From Hadesarchaea archaeon (GTDB taxonomy: Archaea; Hadarchaeota; Hadarchaeia; Hadarchaeales; Hadarchaeaceae): a DNA stretch of 11,947 bases. A program made the translations under genes and the position numbers. The stretch is from assembly GCA_030615805.1 (NCBI GenBank), contig JAUWYN010000025.1, positions 1 to 11,947 on the forward strand. Reading direction: 5' to 3'. Of this stretch, positions 1 through 5,984 are shown piece by piece (position 1 is the stretch's first letter; each line of letters begins with the position of its first letter). The notes beneath the pieces were generated by a model that had not been told where the DNA came from, did no database searches, and saw only the letters and a program-made list of their open reading frames with translations.

Positions 1-57
1 GCCCTCGTGAGTTTTGCTGTAGTGTATTGGGGAGTAAAGAAATTGAAGGGCGATTAG
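1..57 (+). CDS. C-terminal end of a small single-span membrane peptide (partial)
   Basis: The frame starting at base 1 reads ALVSFAVVYWGVKKLKGD followed by TAG (55-57). It is identical to the last 18 residues of the complete 29-residue ORF at 200-289, so this is the tail of a duplicate of that gene with its start cut off by the window edge. The hydrophobic stretch followed by lysines suggests a short membrane anchor with a positively charged end. Family unknown. The support is the identical duplicated copy and an ATG-initiated ORF one base after the stop; expression is not shown. Confidence 0.4.
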   Translation, partial: ALVSFAVVYWGVKKLKGD

Positions 58-58
58 G

Positions 59-121
59 ATGGCTTTCTACTGGACAAGTGATGGCAAGTTGGCTGAGACA
101 CAATTAATTGCGGAAAAATGA
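59..121 (+). CDS. Putative 20-residue ORF, copy 1 (possibly the front half of a frameshifted small protein)
   Basis: ATG one base after the stop of the membrane peptide opens MAFYWTSDGKLAETQLIAEK, which ends at TGA (119-121). Dropping the T of that TGA continues the sequence smoothly into the next frame as EAEPKVETTKEEETRGY, ending at TGA 171-173, exactly where the duplication ends. The joined product would be 37 residues, polar with an acidic tail. An alternative is a coupled basic ORF that starts at the ATG overlapping the stop (118-231, starting MRPSRKLKPRKRKK). I do not recognise any of these products, and this could be non-coding. Confidence 0.25.
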   Translation: MAFYWTSDGKLAETQLIAEK

Positions 122-199
122 GGCCGAGCCGAAAGTTGAAACCACGAAAGAGGAAGAAACGCGGGGATATTGAGCGGCTTTGCACAATAGGTGAGGTGG

Positions 200-289
200 A
201 TGGTAACAGAAGTAACGGTTTTCGTCGTTAGTGCCCTCGTGAGTTTTGCTGTAGTGTATTGGGGAGTAAAGAAATTGAAGGGCGATTAG
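200..289 (+). CDS. Putative 29-residue single-pass membrane peptide
   Basis: The product is MVTEVTVFVVSALVSFAVVY followed by WGVKKLKGD. It has one hydrophobic segment (about residues 6-22) and a short basic C-terminal tail, predicting one membrane span with the lysine end probably in the cytoplasm. The start is supported by a purine-rich GGTGAGGTGG directly upstream (190-199), which pairs well with the archaeal 16S 3' end. The same tail is present in a second copy at 1-57. The next ORF (GTG at 291) starts one base after the stop, suggesting translational coupling. Function is unknown. The gene is too short for most gene callers, so it is probably unannotated. Confidence 0.45.
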   Translation: MVTEVTVFVVSALVSFAVVYWGVKKLKGD

Positions 290-405
290 GGTGGCTTTCT
301 ACTGGACAAGTGATGGCAAGTTGGCTGAGACACAATTAATTGCAGAAAAATGAGGCCGAGCCGAAAGTTGAACCCGCGAAAGAGGAAGAAACGCGGGGAG
401 ATTGA
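233..405 (+). repeat. Tandem duplication, copy 2 (232-bp period)
   Basis: Second copy of the unit at 1-173. The A59-to-G291 change turns the ATG of the 20-codon ORF into GTG, so a usable start is kept. The 112/344 change is synonymous in that ORF (GCG/GCA). The other three differences fall in the downstream purine-rich part. Past position 405 the copies diverge: copy 2 runs into the TATA box of the 92-residue membrane-protein gene, while copy 1 runs into the leader of the complete 29-residue peptide gene. Confidence 0.95.
291..353 (+). CDS. Putative 20-residue ORF, copy 2 (possibly the front half of a frameshifted small protein)
   Basis: A GTG start one base after the TAG of the 29-residue peptide gives a product identical to copy 1 at 59-121, stopping at TGA 351-353. 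Removing one base at AAA-TGA continues into EAEPKVEPAKEEETRGD, ending at TGA 403-405. The coupled alternative is a basic 27-residue ORF from ATG 350 to TGA 433. The start codon changed (ATG to GTG) but remained a start, and the internal change is silent. That is suggestive of coding, but with so few differences it proves nothing. Confidence 0.25.
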   Translation: MAFYWTSDGKLAETQLIAEK

Positions 406-408
406 AGT

Positions 409-421
409 AAACTTTTATATT
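409..421 (+). promoter_or_regulatory. TATA-box promoter of the 92-residue membrane protein gene
   Basis: The sequence AACTTTTATATTG, preceded by purine-rich GAAGTA as a possible BRE, fits an archaeal TATA element. A start site about 25 bases downstream would fall near 440, leaving a short leader with the ribosome binding site TTAGGAGA (444-451) before ATG 458. Confidence 0.55.
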
Positions 422-435
422 GTCTCAAAATGACT
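421..435 (+). promoter_or_regulatory. Candidate operator related to the 9760-9914 array
   Basis: TGTCTCAAAATGACT lies directly after the TATA box. It matches the array copy at 9899-9914 (TGTCTCAAATATGACA) across TGTCTCAAA and ATGAC with one missing base in the middle. A protein bound here would cover the region between TATA box and transcription start, a usual position for an archaeal repressor. The missing base alters the half-site spacing, so the link to the array is tentative. Confidence 0.35.
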
Positions 436-457
436 TCTCGATGTTAGGAGACAAACC

Positions 458-736
458 ATGAGATGGAAACACGAAGATTGGGAAGGTGAAACGCCGCCCG
501 GATTGGCCTCAAGGGTTGCGGTTTCTATTGTGGTGGGCGTTGGCTGGCTGATTTTCCTCATATTGTTTTTGGCATTTTACGCGGAAGGCTTTGGCGTTTA
601 CAAGAATTTAGCGATCATACTCGCATCGATTCTCGTTGTTGGTGTGATACTCGGTCCAATGTGGGCTTACTGGGGAATTAAAACTGGCCGCGCTTGGAAG
701 AAGAAAATGAGAAAGAAAAGGACAAAGAAGAAATAA
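458..736 (+). CDS. Small two-span membrane protein (92 aa), function unknown
   Basis: The N-terminus is hydrophilic and charged (MRWKHEDWEGETPPG). Two hydrophobic segments follow at about residues 18-43 and 50-72, separated by a short loop (YAEGFGVYKN). The second ends in GPMWAYWGIKTG, and the last 16 residues are mostly Lys and Arg. This predicts a membrane protein with a strongly positive cytoplasmic tail that could contact nucleic acid or acidic lipids. The start is supported by AGGAG at 446-450, seven bases before the ATG, and a TATA box upstream. No catalytic motif is visible and I cannot name a family. The gene converges on the Lhr helicase gene with 33 bp between stops. Its AAG/AAA-rich tail makes a long pyrimidine tract on the other strand. 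Confidence 0.85.
   Translation: MRWKHEDWEGETPPGLASRVAVSIVVGVGWLIFLILFLAFYAEGFGVYKNLAIILASILVVGVILGPMWAYWGIKTGRAWKKKMRKKRTKKK
698..736 (-). terminator. Possible T-rich terminator for the helicase transcript
   Basis: Read on the minus strand, the lysine-codon tail of the convergent membrane-protein gene becomes a run of T with scattered C, starting about 34 bases after the helicase stop codon. Archaeal transcription often terminates at T-rich tracts without a hairpin, so this tract could end the helicase message. No hairpin was seen. Confidence 0.3.
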
Positions 737-769
737 TCCCCTCAACTTTTACTTGCACCTCACTCATAC

Positions 770-3625
770 TCACCTGAACCGCTTGAACAACGCCTCCCGC
801 TCCTTTCGAAGCAGGAGTTCTAGGAACTTGTTGGACAGCTTCTGTTCTTTGGTTAGGATTTCTCTCGCTGCTGCTGGCGTGACCCCCCGACCTACGAGCG
901 CGAGCGCTGCAAGCTTTCCGTATTGACCGATGAGCTTCGCGCTCCCCTGCAGCTCCCGCCAAGTCGGACTTTTCCTCCCCCGCTCCAGGAGCTCGATCGC
1001 CCGCTGGACCTCCTCGGCCGGTTCCTCGACCATCCCCAGCATCGCCGACCCACAGCGCGGACACTTCGGCTCCTCATCGAGCTCGTGAAGCTGGAGCTCC
1101 TCCACGTAGCGCTTGCACTGGGTGCACGCGAAGGTGCGGGCCTCGCTCAGCAACCGCGCCTTGGCCGAGGCTACCGCGAGCAACTTGAGCCGCTCGGGCA
1201 TCACGGGCTCAAGGGCGAGGTAGCGCTGGCGCCACGCAAGGCTCGACACGGGCGTGGATTCGGCCCGCTCCCCCAACGAGATGAGTTCGATTTCACCCTT
1301 CCGGATGCGCTCGAGCACCTCGAGCGTACGCTTCAAATCGAGGTCCTTGTGCACGACCTCCTTGAATGTTTCCTCGAATGCCGGGGTGCCCTTGAGTGCG
1401 CGCATGAGCTTGTCCAGGACAGCGCTTGTGAGCTCGGCTCCTCGCTCGAGCACCCCCATCCGCCGGGCCACCTGCGCCAGCCGCCACCTGAAGAACCGGC
1501 TCTCCTCGATGATCTTCCGGAGGTCCCGCTGGAGGTCCGCGCTCAACCCGCCGCGCAGGATCTCGACCACGCCCTCCGGTTCAAGCGTTTCAGAGCGGAG
1601 CAGGATCCGGTATGGGTCTACGGAGGTTGCGGTCGTTTCCCCGAGCTCGGTCGATGCCTTGTAGGCGAGCAGTCGGGCGAGCGTTCGGTTGACGAGCGTC
1701 CCGAAGCAGGCATTTACCACGCAGATTTCCTCTATCTTTTCCACCGTGAGGCGCCGGTCCGTGGGTAGGGGTAGGGCGGCCTCGACCTGCTGGTGGGCGT
1801 CGGCGAGCGCGAGCCGCATCGTCCCCTCGTCCGCCCCGTAGCGCTTAGCGAGCTCCGCGGCCGCCTCCTCGAACTTTTTGCCCGCGCGCACGAGCTCCTC
1901 GAGCTGCGCCCGGAGCTTCCCCACCTCCTGGGCCACCGAGTGGGGCACTGGAATTTGCTCGCCTATCCAGGTCGGGATCGTCCCGAGTGGGTCCTCGTCG
2001 GGCTTCACGTAGACCTTGTCGCGGAACACCTGCAGGATGCGCCAGAGCTCCCCCCCGATCACGAACTTCACCCCGGGCTCGCCGTACTCCGCGACGAAAG
2101 ACTCATCAAGAACCCCGACCGGTTGCCCGCGCTCATCATCGACCACCAAGTACTGCCGGAGCTCGGGGATCATCGAGAGGTTCGAAAAATAGTAGTTGAA
2201 GACACGCTCCGTCGCTCGGGGGCGGGCAAAATCCTTCCCGTCCTCTGAAACCCACGTCAGCCGTCGCTCCAAACTCTGCGCGAACCCGAGCACCTTGAGC
2301 AGGTCCTCCCGCTCGAGATTTCTGAATGGATAAGCGCGTCGGAAGAGCTCGTACGCCTCATCGACGCTCCCCCTGCGTTGAACCACCGTGATCGAGACGA
2401 GCGCGTGGAGGAGCACGTCGAGCGGCTTCTCGGGGACCACCACCGGCTCGAGCTCTCGCTGGTGGGAGCGGGCGGCTATCACGATCGACTCGAGTGCATC
2501 GTCGGGGTCCTGAACCATTATTACCCCCTTGGCCACCTCACCCACCCGATGGCCGCTGCGACCCGCGCGCTGGAGCAGACGGGTCACCTGGCGGGGAGAA
2601 TTGTACTGGATGACGAGGTCGATGCGCCCTATGTCGATTCCGAGCTCCATTGATGAGGTGCAAACGATCGATTTGAGTTCGCCCCCCTTGAGCCCCCGCT
2701 CGGCTCGGAGCCTAGTAAACGCCGACAGCGACCCGTGGTGAACGCTCAGCGGGAATCGAAGGTCCCAGAGGCGAAAGCGGCTCGCCAAGATTTCAGCTGT
2801 CGAGCGGGTGTTCGTGAAAACTAGCGTGGAACCGTGCCCCTCGATGAGCTTCCGCATCGCGCGCAAGCGGGCGGCGACAGGAGGGTAGGTGTAGAGCTCC
2901 GAAGCGAGCCGTTCGTCGCGCTTGGTTGCCACGGGGTATGCAACATCGAGCTTGAGCTCCCGCGCCACGCTGACATCGATGACCTCGCAGGGTCTGCCCA
3001 CGCCCACAAGGAATCGGGCAACCTCCTGCGGGGAGCCAATTGTAGCGGACAACCCGATGAGCTGGAATTCCCCCCCGCGGAGCTTGCGCAGGCGCTCGAG
3101 CGTGAGGGAGAGCTGGGCCCCGCGCTTGTTGTCCGCGAGCTCGTGGACTTCATCAATTATTACCCACCGCACTGCCCGCAAGTGCTGGCTGAGCCTCCGC
3201 CCCATCAGAAAAATTTGTAGCGTCTCGGGTGTCGTGATCAGCACATCGGGTGAGACCAGGGCCTGCGCCCGGCGCTCGCGTGCCTCGGTGTCCCCGTGGC
3301 GGACCGATATTCGGAGGTCGAGGGCGCGGCACCACCACTCAAGGCGCTCGAGCATGTCCCGGTTGAGTGCCCGGAGGGGGGTGATGTAGACGAGCTTGAT
3401 CCCCCGCTCGCGTGTGGGGGAGAGCAGGAGCTGGTGGAGCACGGGGAGGAAGGCCGCCTCAGTTTTTCCAGTCCCAGCTGGGGCGATAAGGAGCACATTT
3501 TTGCCCTCGAGGATTTTCGGGATCGACTCGGTCTGCGGCAGGGTGGGCTCGGTGAAGCCCCGCTCAGCCAGCAGCTTTCGAATCGGCCTAGCCAGCGCAT
3601 CGAACACGTTGGTTTTTCCAGGCAT
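770..3625 (-). CDS. lhr: Lhr-family superfamily 2 DNA/RNA helicase with C-terminal Cys4 zinc motif
   Basis: This is an ATP-dependent helicase of the Lhr (large helicase-related) group, implicated in DNA repair and nucleic acid remodelling. Numbered from a TTG at 3634, it shows Walker A APAGTGKTEAA (51-61), TTPE (134-137), DEVH (161-164), SAT (196-198), motif V around SSMELGIDIG (327-336) and motif VI QRAGRSGHR (355-363). The ordered Lhr core (winged helix and beta-barrel region) occupies about 400-700. A CxxC-x17-CxxC set (C837, C840, C858, C861) predicts a zinc ribbon near the end. Length (951 aa from ATG 3625) and domain order fit the complete archaeal family. I prefer the ATG at 3625 to the TTG nine bases upstream, although neither has a strong ribosome binding site. 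It lies 46 bp downstream of the unknown 153-residue gene and may share its transcript. Which archaeal Lhr subgroup it belongs to is not resolved. Confidence 0.95.
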   Translation of the reverse strand: MPGKTNVFDALARPIRKLLAERGFTEPTLPQTESIPKILEGKNVLLIAPAGTGKTEAAFLPVLHQLLLSPTRERGIKLVYITPLRALNRDMLERLEWWCRALDLRISVRHGDTEARERRAQALVSPDVLITTPETLQIFLMGRRLSQHLRAVRWVIIDEVHELADNKRGAQLSLTLERLRKLRGGEFQLIGLSATIGSPQEVARFLVGVGRPCEVIDVSVARELKLDVAYPVATKRDERLASELYTYPPVAARLRAMRKLIEGHGSTLVFTNTRSTAEILASRFRLWDLRFPLSVHHGSLSAFTRLRAERGLKGGELKSIVCTSSMELGIDIGRIDLVIQYNSPRQVTRLLQRAGRSGHRVGEVAKGVIMVQDPDDALESIVIAARSHQRELEPVVVPEKPLDVLLHALVSITVVQRRGSVDEAYELFRRAYPFRNLEREDLLKVLGFAQSLERRLTWVSEDGKDFARPRATERVFNYYFSNLSMIPELRQYLVVDDERGQPVGVLDESFVAEYGEPGVKFVIGGELWRILQVFRDKVYVKPDEDPLGTIPTWIGEQIPVPHSVAQEVGKLRAQLEELVRAGKKFEEAAAELAKRYGADEGTMRLALADAHQQVEAALPLPTDRRLTVEKIEEICVVNACFGTLVNRTLARLLAYKASTELGETTATSVDPYRILLRSETLEPEGVVEILRGGLSADLQRDLRKIIEESRFFRWRLAQVARRMGVLERGAELTSAVLDKLMRALKGTPAFEETFKEVVHKDLDLKRTLEVLERIRKGEIELISLGERAESTPVSSLAWRQRYLALEPVMPERLKLLAVASAKARLLSEARTFACTQCKRYVEELQLHELDEEPKCPRCGSAMLGMVEEPAEEVQRAIELLERGRKSPTWRELQGSAKLIGQYGKLAALALVGRGVTPAAAREILTKEQKLSNKFLELLLRKEREALFKRFR

Positions 3626-3671
3626 CTCAACCAAACAAATTATGCTCGAGCGTGCTTATTTCTGGATAGGG

Positions 3672-4133
3672 TTAGAGGTAGGCTATGTCCAAGCCCAGCT
3701 CGCGCCGCATCTTTTTTATCCTCTGCCTGAGCTCCGCGTCGACCTCGCGCTCGCGGCTCGAGAAGTGCTCCTTCAGGCGCTTGGTCGTCTCCTGGTAACG
3801 TCCTAGCCCTGCCGCGACGATCGCCCGGTCCTTTAACTTGGGGTGGGGGGAGATCAGCCCGAATGGCATAGGCACCCCTTGTTCCATGAGCTCTCGGATC
3901 TCGTCGTCGACCTTTCGAGCGGCAATTTGAGCACCCACGCCAACCAACTCATAAGGTGATTTCAAATCTCCTTTGATTTGCCAAACCCCCAGCTCCGGGG
4001 CGTAGAAGAAGAGGTCGCTGAAGCCGTACTCGTCGCTCCCCGCCAGCACGCGCCACTTCCGGCGGAGCTTGGGGTAGCGCTTGTAGCGCTTGCGCATCTC
4101 CTCCATCACTTCAGCGAGCGATCGAACCGCCAT
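3672..4133 (-). CDS. Conserved-looking hypothetical protein (153 aa)
   Basis: I do not recognise this family. The chosen start, ATG 4133 (MAVRSLAEVMEE), lies two bases after the acylphosphatase stop codon, implying coupled translation. The frame stays open upstream but only by overlapping acylphosphatase. The protein has a basic helical N-terminus (residues 8-28, rich in R and K), an aromatic beta-like middle (GFSDLFFYAPELGVWQIKGD), a possible helical stretch GVGAQIAARKVDDEIRELMEQ, a proline-containing turn (PMPFGLISPHPKLKD) and a charged C-terminal helix. There is no signal peptide, membrane span or cysteine cluster, so a soluble cytoplasmic, perhaps RNA-binding, protein is plausible. It sits between acylphosphatase and the Lhr helicase. 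Coding status rests on uninterrupted length, codon use like its neighbours and tight operon spacing. Confidence 0.85.
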   Translation of the reverse strand: MAVRSLAEVMEEMRKRYKRYPKLRRKWRVLAGSDEYGFSDLFFYAPELGVWQIKGDLKSPYELVGVGAQIAARKVDDEIRELMEQGVPMPFGLISPHPKLKDRAIVAAGLGRYQETTKRLKEHFSSREREVDAELRQRIKKMRRELGLDIAYL

Positions 4134-4135
4134 CG

Positions 4136-4417
4136 TTACCGCCCGTATCGAACCTCGAAGCCCGAGAACTCCCCGTGGGGTTGCTCCCATTTGGTCTCGA
4201 CGTCGGTGACCCGTGCCCCCGAGGGCCCCCGGCGGCAGAATTCTAGCATGCGCTCCACCGCCTCTTTTTCCCCCTCGAAAACCGCCTCGACCCGGTCATC
4301 TGGCGTGTTCCTGACCCAGCCCTGCAGGCCCAGCCGCTGCGCTAGCTCGCGGGTGTGGTACCTGAAAAACACCCCCTGAACATATCCGCTGATTCGCACG
4401 TGGGCTCGGGCCTTCAT
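4136..4417 (-). CDS. acyP: Acylphosphatase
   Basis: This small cytoplasmic enzyme hydrolyses carboxyl-phosphate bonds, as in acetyl phosphate and 1,3-bisphosphoglycerate. The 93-residue length is typical. The family signature is clear: [21 protein letters not shown] forms the phosphate-binding loop with catalytic Arg19, and [17 protein letters not shown] supplies catalytic Asn37. The C-terminal FSGFEVRY strand is also typical. The ATG has no Shine-Dalgarno sequence, and a TATA-like TTAATTAT lies about 31 bases upstream, so the mRNA is probably nearly leaderless. The gene leads a unit followed by the 153-residue unknown protein after two bases and possibly the Lhr helicase. Its physiological substrate in archaea is uncertain. 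Confidence 0.97.
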   Translation of the reverse strand: MKARAHVRISGYVQGVFFRYHTRELAQRLGLQGWVRNTPDDRVEAVFEGEKEAVERMLEFCRRGPSGARVTDVETKWEQPHGEFSGFEVRYGR

Positions 4418-4439
4418 CGGTAGAAATTTTGGCTTAGGA

Positions 4440-4455
4440 AGGATAATTAATTTTG
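4440..4455 (-). promoter_or_regulatory. acyP: TATA box for the acylphosphatase unit
   Basis: On the minus strand the sequence AAAATTAATTATCC is the most TATA-like element between the glycosylase stop and the acylphosphatase ATG. Its centre is about 31 bases from the ATG, placing the transcript start within roughly five bases of the start codon. The absence of a ribosome binding site agrees with a leaderless message. Confidence 0.5.
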
Positions 4456-4485
4456 GTTTGATGAAGGTCTACACGAGGATCTCGC

Positions 4486-5061
4486 TTACTTTGACACGTA
4501 GGGGTTCGAGCTTATGTAAAACCTCAGCTTCCGCTCTAGGTCAGCACTCACCCCGATGCGGTGGGAACTCGCGACCTCGAAGCGCTCCACCTCACCCCCC
4601 ACAATGACGAGCTCACTCCGTGCGTCGGTCAAATCGAGTCCATGATGCTCGCGCGTTATCCCCATCGCTCGAGTTAACTTTCCTGGCCCGGAGGTGAGTT
4701 CTCGTTCGTTCGAGACCCTTCTTCGCCTGTGCATGAGCTTCACGCCACTTGCCGGCTCAAGCGCTCGAATCAGCACCGCCCCGGGAACCCCTTCGCGCTC
4801 GGTCGTCACGTTGAACAACCAATTCGCGTGAACCATATACACGAACGCTAGGCCCCCGCGCCACCACATGATCTCGTTGAGCCGTGTGCGCCTGCGCGAG
4901 GCTCGGGAAGCCGGGTCCCCCTTGCCGTAGTACGCTTCGACCTCGACGATCCTGCCGCTCGTTAGGCCTTCGCTCGCGCGGTGAACGAGCACATTGCAGA
5001 GCAGCTCCCTAGCGACCGTGGCGGTGTCGCGCTCGTAAAACGATTGAGGAAGAACCCCCAT
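4486..5061 (-). CDS. AAG/MPG-type 3-methyladenine (alkyladenine) DNA glycosylase
   Basis: This monofunctional base-excision-repair glycosylase removes alkylated and deaminated purines. The 191 residues match the AAG fold: FYERDTATVARELL at the start, GRIVEVEAYYG (37-46) with Glu40 aligned to the catalytic Glu of human AAG, the intercalating-loop region with VYMVHANWLFNVTT (Asn84), VPGAVLIRALEP (92-103), SGPGKLTRAMGI (124-135) and a closing RIGV...FYISSNPYVSK. One deviation: the usual DPASHA segment reads DPASRA, so the His that helps position the catalytic water in studied members is Arg53. The ATG is four bases after the DUF89 stop, and the end of that gene supplies a GAGGTAA ribosome binding site, so the two genes form one operon. 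Confidence 0.93.
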   Translation of the reverse strand: MGVLPQSFYERDTATVARELLCNVLVHRASEGLTSGRIVEVEAYYGKGDPASRASRRRTRLNEIMWWRGGLAFVYMVHANWLFNVTTEREGVPGAVLIRALEPASGVKLMHRRRRVSNERELTSGPGKLTRAMGITREHHGLDLTDARSELVIVGGEVERFEVASSHRIGVSADLERKLRFYISSNPYVSK

Positions 5062-5065
5062 GTTA

Positions 5066-5905
5066 TTACCTCAGCATCGCGGCGTACTCGCCTTCGAGAA
5101 TGCCCAAGCTTCGTGCCACTGGGTAGCATTTAGCCATCAGGAGATAGAAAACCCTCCCGCGCTCCGGTAGCTCCGAGAGCGTTTCATAGTGGCCCATCCC
5201 CTTTGCGACTATCAAATCGGCCCGGTCGAACTTGGCCCTGAATTTCGGGGAGCATTTGCACAAATTTATTCCAACGGTTGCCGCACCCGTTGTGATCACT
5301 CTACCAACCTCTGTTTGAATTCCTGACCGCCCCAAGTCCTCTAAGGTAATGTCGTTTTGGATTGGGGCACCTTTAACCACATAGAACACGTCGGCGAAAT
5401 CTCGCAGCTTTTCTAACAACGGGAGATCGAAGTAACACTCCCCAGCGTTATCTGCGAGGTAGAGGATGTACCCAGCGTGCTTAAGCCGTTCCTTAAGCTT
5501 GTCGATATCATCGATCGCGAACTTCGGCCTCCGTTGCGCGTCCCTCCGCACTTCTTCGAAGTCGCGGAAGAAGTCAAACGTGTTACCTATTACGGCATAT
5601 TCGATACGTGAGCGGAGATCATCGCCGTAACTTTGCCTCACCCGCTCGCTCAATTCTTTTGCAATTTCCATCTCGCGCTTTTTCACTTCCTGGTAGGGAT
5701 CGACCGACTTTGTTAGTTCTTTTATCTTCGCGTGCATTTCATCTGAGATGGAGGTTGGAACGACATCAGTGGAGAAATTTCGCTCGAGGATTTTCAGGGC
5801 CTCACCTAACACTACCGTCCTCAGCTCCGGGTCGGTGGTTGCCAGCTCAACCGCTTGAGTGGCTAAACGCTTGAGGCAGGGGAAACATCGTGTGTCGGCT
5901 TTCAT
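5066..5905 (-). CDS. DUF89 family metal-dependent damage-control phosphatase (archaeal type)
   Basis: DUF89 (ARMT1-like) proteins are metal-dependent phosphatases thought to remove harmful or side-product phosphometabolites. From ATG 5905 the protein has 279 residues, near the usual archaeal length. An N-terminal RCFPCLKR (Cys7, Cys10) is characteristic of the archaeal branch. The metal and phosphate site is visible as YLADNAGECYFD (Asp152, Asn153), VKGAPIQNDITLEDL (Asn184, Asp185), the glycine-rich GAATVGINL and ADLIVAKGMGHYETL (Asp230, Lys235). KCYPVARSLGI closes the domain. A TTG four codons upstream is possible, but the ATG with GGGGA just before it is preferred. It is followed directly by the DNA glycosylase gene and diverges from the B3/B4 gene. 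The natural substrate is unknown. Confidence 0.9.
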   Translation of the reverse strand: MKADTRCFPCLKRLATQAVELATTDPELRTVVLGEALKILERNFSTDVVPTSISDEMHAKIKELTKSVDPYQEVKKREMEIAKELSERVRQSYGDDLRSRIEYAVIGNTFDFFRDFEEVRRDAQRRPKFAIDDIDKLKERLKHAGYILYLADNAGECYFDLPLLEKLRDFADVFYVVKGAPIQNDITLEDLGRSGIQTEVGRVITTGAATVGINLCKCSPKFRAKFDRADLIVAKGMGHYETLSELPERGRVFYLLMAKCYPVARSLGILEGEYAAMLR

Positions 5906-5943
5906 GCTTGTCCCCAATATGAGTGTGACTCTCTATCCAAATG

Positions 5944-5955
5944 ACATTATAACAA
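5944..5955. promoter_or_regulatory. Symmetric TATA element between the DUF89 and B3/B4 genes
   Basis: The palindrome TTATAA at 5947-5952 is the best TATA candidate for both directions. Leftward, a start about 25 bases away gives a leader of roughly 19 bases before the DUF89 ATG at 5905. Rightward, it gives a start near 5975, about ten bases before GTG 5985 of the B3/B4 gene. A separate leftward element, ACTTTTTAA (minus strand, near 5959-5967), is also possible. Confidence 0.4.
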
Positions 5956-5984
5956 CGATTAAAAAGTCGTCTGCCCTAGCTAGG

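Larger units (their letters stand above)
1..173 (+). repeat. Tandem duplication, copy 1 (232-bp period)
   Basis: This copy matches 233-405 at a constant offset of 232 bp with only five substitutions (positions 59, 112, 141, 144 and 168), about 97% identity and no indels. The match ends at a TGA codon (171-173). The unit may start further left, because the window begins inside it. It carries the end of a small membrane-peptide ORF, a 20-codon ORF and a purine-rich hydrophilic frame. The duplication looks recent. More copies could lie upstream of the window. Confidence 0.95.

Noticed and set aside
119..121. Selenocysteine at the TGA of the 20-codon ORF
   Set aside because: Reading through TGA meets another in-frame TGA within seven codons, and no SECIS-like hairpin was seen.
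923..1768. 281-codon plus-strand ORF inside the helicase gene
   Set aside because: It is antisense to the Lhr coding sequence, which contains all helicase motifs. Its composition reflects the high GC of the real gene.
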